DNA of 64,000 nucleotides from Paludibacteraceae bacterium. Its GTDB lineage: Bacteria; Bacteroidota; Bacteroidia; Bacteroidales; Paludibacteraceae. Positions 61,922 through 64,000 of the stretch are shown here, one piece after another (positions within the stretch are counted from its first letter, which is position 1; each line of letters opens with the position of its first letter). The stretch is from contig JAFVDD010000014.1 in NCBI GenBank assembly GCA_017478725.1, forward strand, positions 38,897 to 102,896. Direction: 5' to 3'. The position numbers and the translations under genes were made by a program. The notes beneath the pieces were generated by a model. The model had not been told where the DNA came from, made no database searches, and was given only the letters and a program-made list of their open reading frames with translations.

Positions 61922-61956
61922 GAATAAAGAGTAAGGAATAAGGACAAAAGACTAAA
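61922..61956. repeat. five heptamers directly ahead of the lipoprotein start codon
   Basis: Units GAATAAA, GAGTAAG, GAATAAG, GACAAAA and GACTAAA follow one another from the base after the receptor stop to the base before ATG 61957. The tract is the whole intergenic region and carries stop codons in all three frames. Confidence 0.85.
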
Positions 61957-63816
61957 ATGAATAGAATTATGAAAAGGACATATATATATTGCCTCACAGC
62001 CCTCACTCTTGGCATGACGGCTTGCGAAAACTATTTTGACGAGAAATACCTCGACAATGGGCATTCCCAACTGACGGATGTCCGCAAAAGCATGACATAT
62101 ACCTTGACAGTAGATGATGTCAACGCTATCGGCAAGCAGCGTACCTTCAAGAACGGAGACACGATTCCTTCAGTCTATGAACAAAAAGCCCTCTCGCTAT
62201 GCACGGAGACGGACTCTACGGCTTATACCGAGTGGAAGAAGATCGCTTCGCTCCATGCCTTTACCGAAGATGCCAGCGCGGACATCTACGTGCCGATGTT
62301 CATGGCGCAGAAATTTCCCTATCTGGATGCCGGTACCATGTGTAATGTCACCTATCCGCTCTACGAAGGCAAATCAGAACGGGTAGAGCCATTCAAGTAT
62401 GTGACACCTTACACCCTGACCGAAGATGACTATCGCGCCATATGGAACGGACGTGGAGCTTCCTATATATCTACAGACAAAGAGGCTGCACTGGCTGAGT
62501 TTCTGACAACTGCATTTCCACTGGCTGCAACTGGTAAGATTATCGCCCTCACATATAATTTCCAAGAGGAAAATCCGGATACCATTATTCCGTTCCTGCC
62601 TTATGCTTGCTCTGTCGGCCAGCTTTTGGAAGCCAAGGAGAAAGAGGAACACCAGCTCAGTGGCATAGTAGGTACCGTCAGATCTACCATATATGGCCGT
62701 TTCTATTTGGTGGACGGATCAGACTCCATCTATGTATATGGTCTTAATGACGAGGATGGCAACCGCGTATGGAAAGACAAAGGTATCAAGTCGGGAGATG
62801 AGATTACTATTAAGGGCAACTTCTCCGAGGAAAGTGGCGAACCGCAATTCATCAATGCCGTATATCTCTCCCACTCCACTCCTGCACCTGCGCCTCGCAG
62901 AGCCAAGGCCAAGGCTGCTGCTGTTCAGAAGGGTCCCAAAACAGTCCTCTACCAGTTAACCGACAGCGCATGGGTGGTATATGCAAACGACCGGCTGAAA
63001 GCGGCTGTGGCTCTGCAACCCGACCTCTACGAACAGATGGGCACCAATGTAGTGGCTGATCCGGCCACGGTCATCGGAGATTGGTTGCGCCGCACATATC
63101 TCTATCCGCAGGAGAAAGAGATTTACCTTGTCGCCTATAATACTTCGTCCGGCTATTCGGCTGATGAATGGACCTTTGACGGCACCGACTTTGTGATGAA
63201 TACCGGCTATGTGGAGGATGTCATGTCGTTTGTGCTCAATGATACGTGGGTAGCTAATATATCTACCTATTATACTACTCCGTTCGTTGGTGACGGTCCG
63301 GCAGATTTTACTTTGCAGACGGTGGCATTGGACGGTCTGAACTACCTGTGGCGCTATCAAGCCCTGTACGGCATGACGGCATCTGCCTATGTCAGCGGAA
63401 CCAACCACCCTGTAGAAGGATGGCTGGTATCGCCTAAGATCCGTCTCAAGAAAAGCGAGCACCCAGAGTTGACCTTCTTCCACGCAGTGCGTTACGGCGA
63501 CCCCGTCAACAATCTCAATTGGCTGAAAGTAAAAGTCACCAACAACTACACCGGCGATGTTACCACCACCGAGTGGAAGCATCTGGAGTTCCCCGACTCC
63601 ATTCCTGCCGGAACAGACTTTAAGTTCTTGAACGTAGGTCATTTCGACCTCAGCGAGTACAATAATGAGACGATTGTCATCGGATTTGAATACAACACCA
63701 CTGCCGGTCCTATCCAGTCCATGCCGACTTGGGAGATTCAGGACTTGCTCGTGGCAGAGAAAGAAGAGGTGGATGCTTTCATCAAAGCTGGTAATGAGAA
63801 ACGCGGAATCAATTAA
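61957..63816 (+). CDS. lipoprotein with OB-fold-like and choice-of-anchor-J-like domains
   Basis: A 619-aa protein with a lipobox (YCLTALTLGMTACEN, Cys at about residue 23 from the first Met). The central part, QLSGIVGTVRSTIYGRFYLV with DSIYVYGLNDEDGN and GDEITIKGNF, looks like an OB fold of the type found in secreted nuclease-associated proteins (DUF6359/DUF5689-like). The C-terminal part from about residue 440, including YTTPFVGDGPADF, GWLVSPKIRL and HPELTFFHAVRYG, resembles a choice-of-anchor-J beta domain. It is coupled to the TonB receptor after 36 bases. Two close starts (61957 and 61969) are possible. No catalytic motif seen. Confidence 0.75.
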   Translation: MNRIMKRTYIYCLTALTLGMTACENYFDEKYLDNGHSQLTDVRKSMTYTLTVDDVNAIGKQRTFKNGDTIPSVYEQKALSLCTETDSTAYTEWKKIASLHAFTEDASADIYVPMFMAQKFPYLDAGTMCNVTYPLYEGKSERVEPFKYVTPYTLTEDDYRAIWNGRGASYISTDKEAALAEFLTTAFPLAATGKIIALTYNFQEENPDTIIPFLPYACSVGQLLEAKEKEEHQLSGIVGTVRSTIYGRFYLVDGSDSIYVYGLNDEDGNRVWKDKGIKSGDEITIKGNFSEESGEPQFINAVYLSHSTPAPAPRRAKAKAAAVQKGPKTVLYQLTDSAWVVYANDRLKAAVALQPDLYEQMGTNVVADPATVIGDWLRRTYLYPQEKEIYLVAYNTSSGYSADEWTFDGTDFVMNTGYVEDVMSFVLNDTWVANISTYYTTPFVGDGPADFTLQTVALDGLNYLWRYQALYGMTASAYVSGTNHPVEGWLVSPKIRLKKSEHPELTFFHAVRYGDPVNNLNWLKVKVTNNYTGDVTTTEWKHLEFPDSIPAGTDFKFLNVGHFDLSEYNNETIVIGFEYNTTAGPIQSMPTWEIQDLLVAEKEEVDAFIKAGNEKRGIN

Positions 63817-63859
63817 AACAACATAATACCAATCAACAATTAACCAAACATTTATCATT

Positions 63860-64000
63860 ATGAAAAAGATTCTTCTTTTTTGCGCAGCTATGGTAGCTGC
63901 GATGAACATGAGTGCGATTACGGAGATGACTCCTTCGCAGGCCAAACAGTACACGCTGGATAATCTCCAGAGTGGAGAAACCGGAACCGACTCTGTGGCC
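63860..64000 (+). CDS. secreted protein, N-terminal part (partial)
   Basis: The first 47 codons of a gene that runs off the window: a signal peptide MKKILLFCAAMVAAMNMSA, then ITEMTPSQAKQYTLDNLQSG. The beginning is similar in style to OB-fold (DUF6359-like) proteins that start shortly after the signal peptide, but too little is present to assign a family. It follows the lipoprotein in the same direction after 43 bases, the gap being A/C-rich with no hairpin. Confidence 0.65.
   Translation, partial: MKKILLFCAAMVAAMNMSAITEMTPSQAKQYTLDNLQSGETGTDSVA

Overview
The window looks like a chromosomal segment of a member of the Bacteroidota, most probably order Bacteroidales. The evidence is a SusC/SusD pair, SprA of the type IX secretion system, a GldG-like protein, a PorT-like barrel, the ParA-ParB-DUF5683-MltD gene order, promoters of the TTTG-N20-TAnnTTTG type, few recognisable Shine-Dalgarno sites, and several TTG starts that overlap the preceding stop codon. 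Kdo genes (kdsC, kdsD) indicate a lipopolysaccharide-bearing outer membrane. I saw no tRNA, rRNA, CRISPR array, insertion sequence or prophage.

Layout. 1-1,261: the end of panB and a convergent DHH/DHHA1 phosphoesterase gene. 1,395-15,242: one long co-directional run of tightly packed genes: a SurA-type periplasmic foldase, GldG, a LysM plus binding-protein fusion, a PorT-like barrel, kduI, a heptosyltransferase-like enzyme, parA, parB, a DUF5683 protein, a LysM lytic transglycosylase, a MerR-type regulator and a YfhO membrane protein. 15,239-24,688: a run on the minus strand: thiL, kdsC, ispD, a glycosyltransferase gene, kdsD, an unknown 120-aa protein, a DUF1016 nuclease and a three-gene surface-decoration cassette (asparagine-synthase/cytidylyltransferase fusion, LicD, glycosyltransferase). 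24,867-33,745: ruvA, the very large sprA and a NadR-type kinase, all on the plus strand. 33,912-34,396: a small toxin-antitoxin pair. 34,546-43,393 (minus): a glycan-uptake locus made of an SLC45-type sugar transporter, a lipoprotein, SusC, SusD and a SusE/F-position secreted protein, ending at a strong terminator. 43,394-58,172 (plus): recQ with a long structured leader, rimO, HU, a membrane-anchored HU-LysM protein, uvrA, a WbpM/CapD-like sugar-nucleotide enzyme, an ABC-F ATPase, a DUF7033-like protein and a glycosyltransferase. 58,237-64,000 (plus): a secreted S1/P1 nuclease, a TonB-dependent receptor, an OB-fold-like lipoprotein and the start of another secreted protein.

The genes serve mainly envelope construction and secretion (SurA, SprA, PorT-like, GldG, Kdo, glycosyltransferases, transglycosylase), genome maintenance and segregation (RuvA, RecQ, UvrA, ParAB, HU) and nutrient capture (SusCD locus, S1/P1 nuclease with TonB receptor).

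The most unusual signal is not a gene. Short tandem tracts with a period of 7 or 11 bp (and one of 8 bp) sit just upstream of start codons and also inside well-conserved genes, where they add a few residues without breaking the frame. RimO carries three near-identical 30-bp tracts; RuvA, the SurA-like foldase, the DHH protein, YfhO, the NadR-like kinase and the ABC-F protein carry related ones. Large imperfect palindromes lie between recQ and rimO and in the recQ leader. The most interesting protein-level candidates are the asparagine-synthase/cytidylyltransferase fusion coupled to LicD, and the HU-TM-LysM protein that could tie DNA to the cell wall. All functions were read by eye from the sequence; no database search was run.
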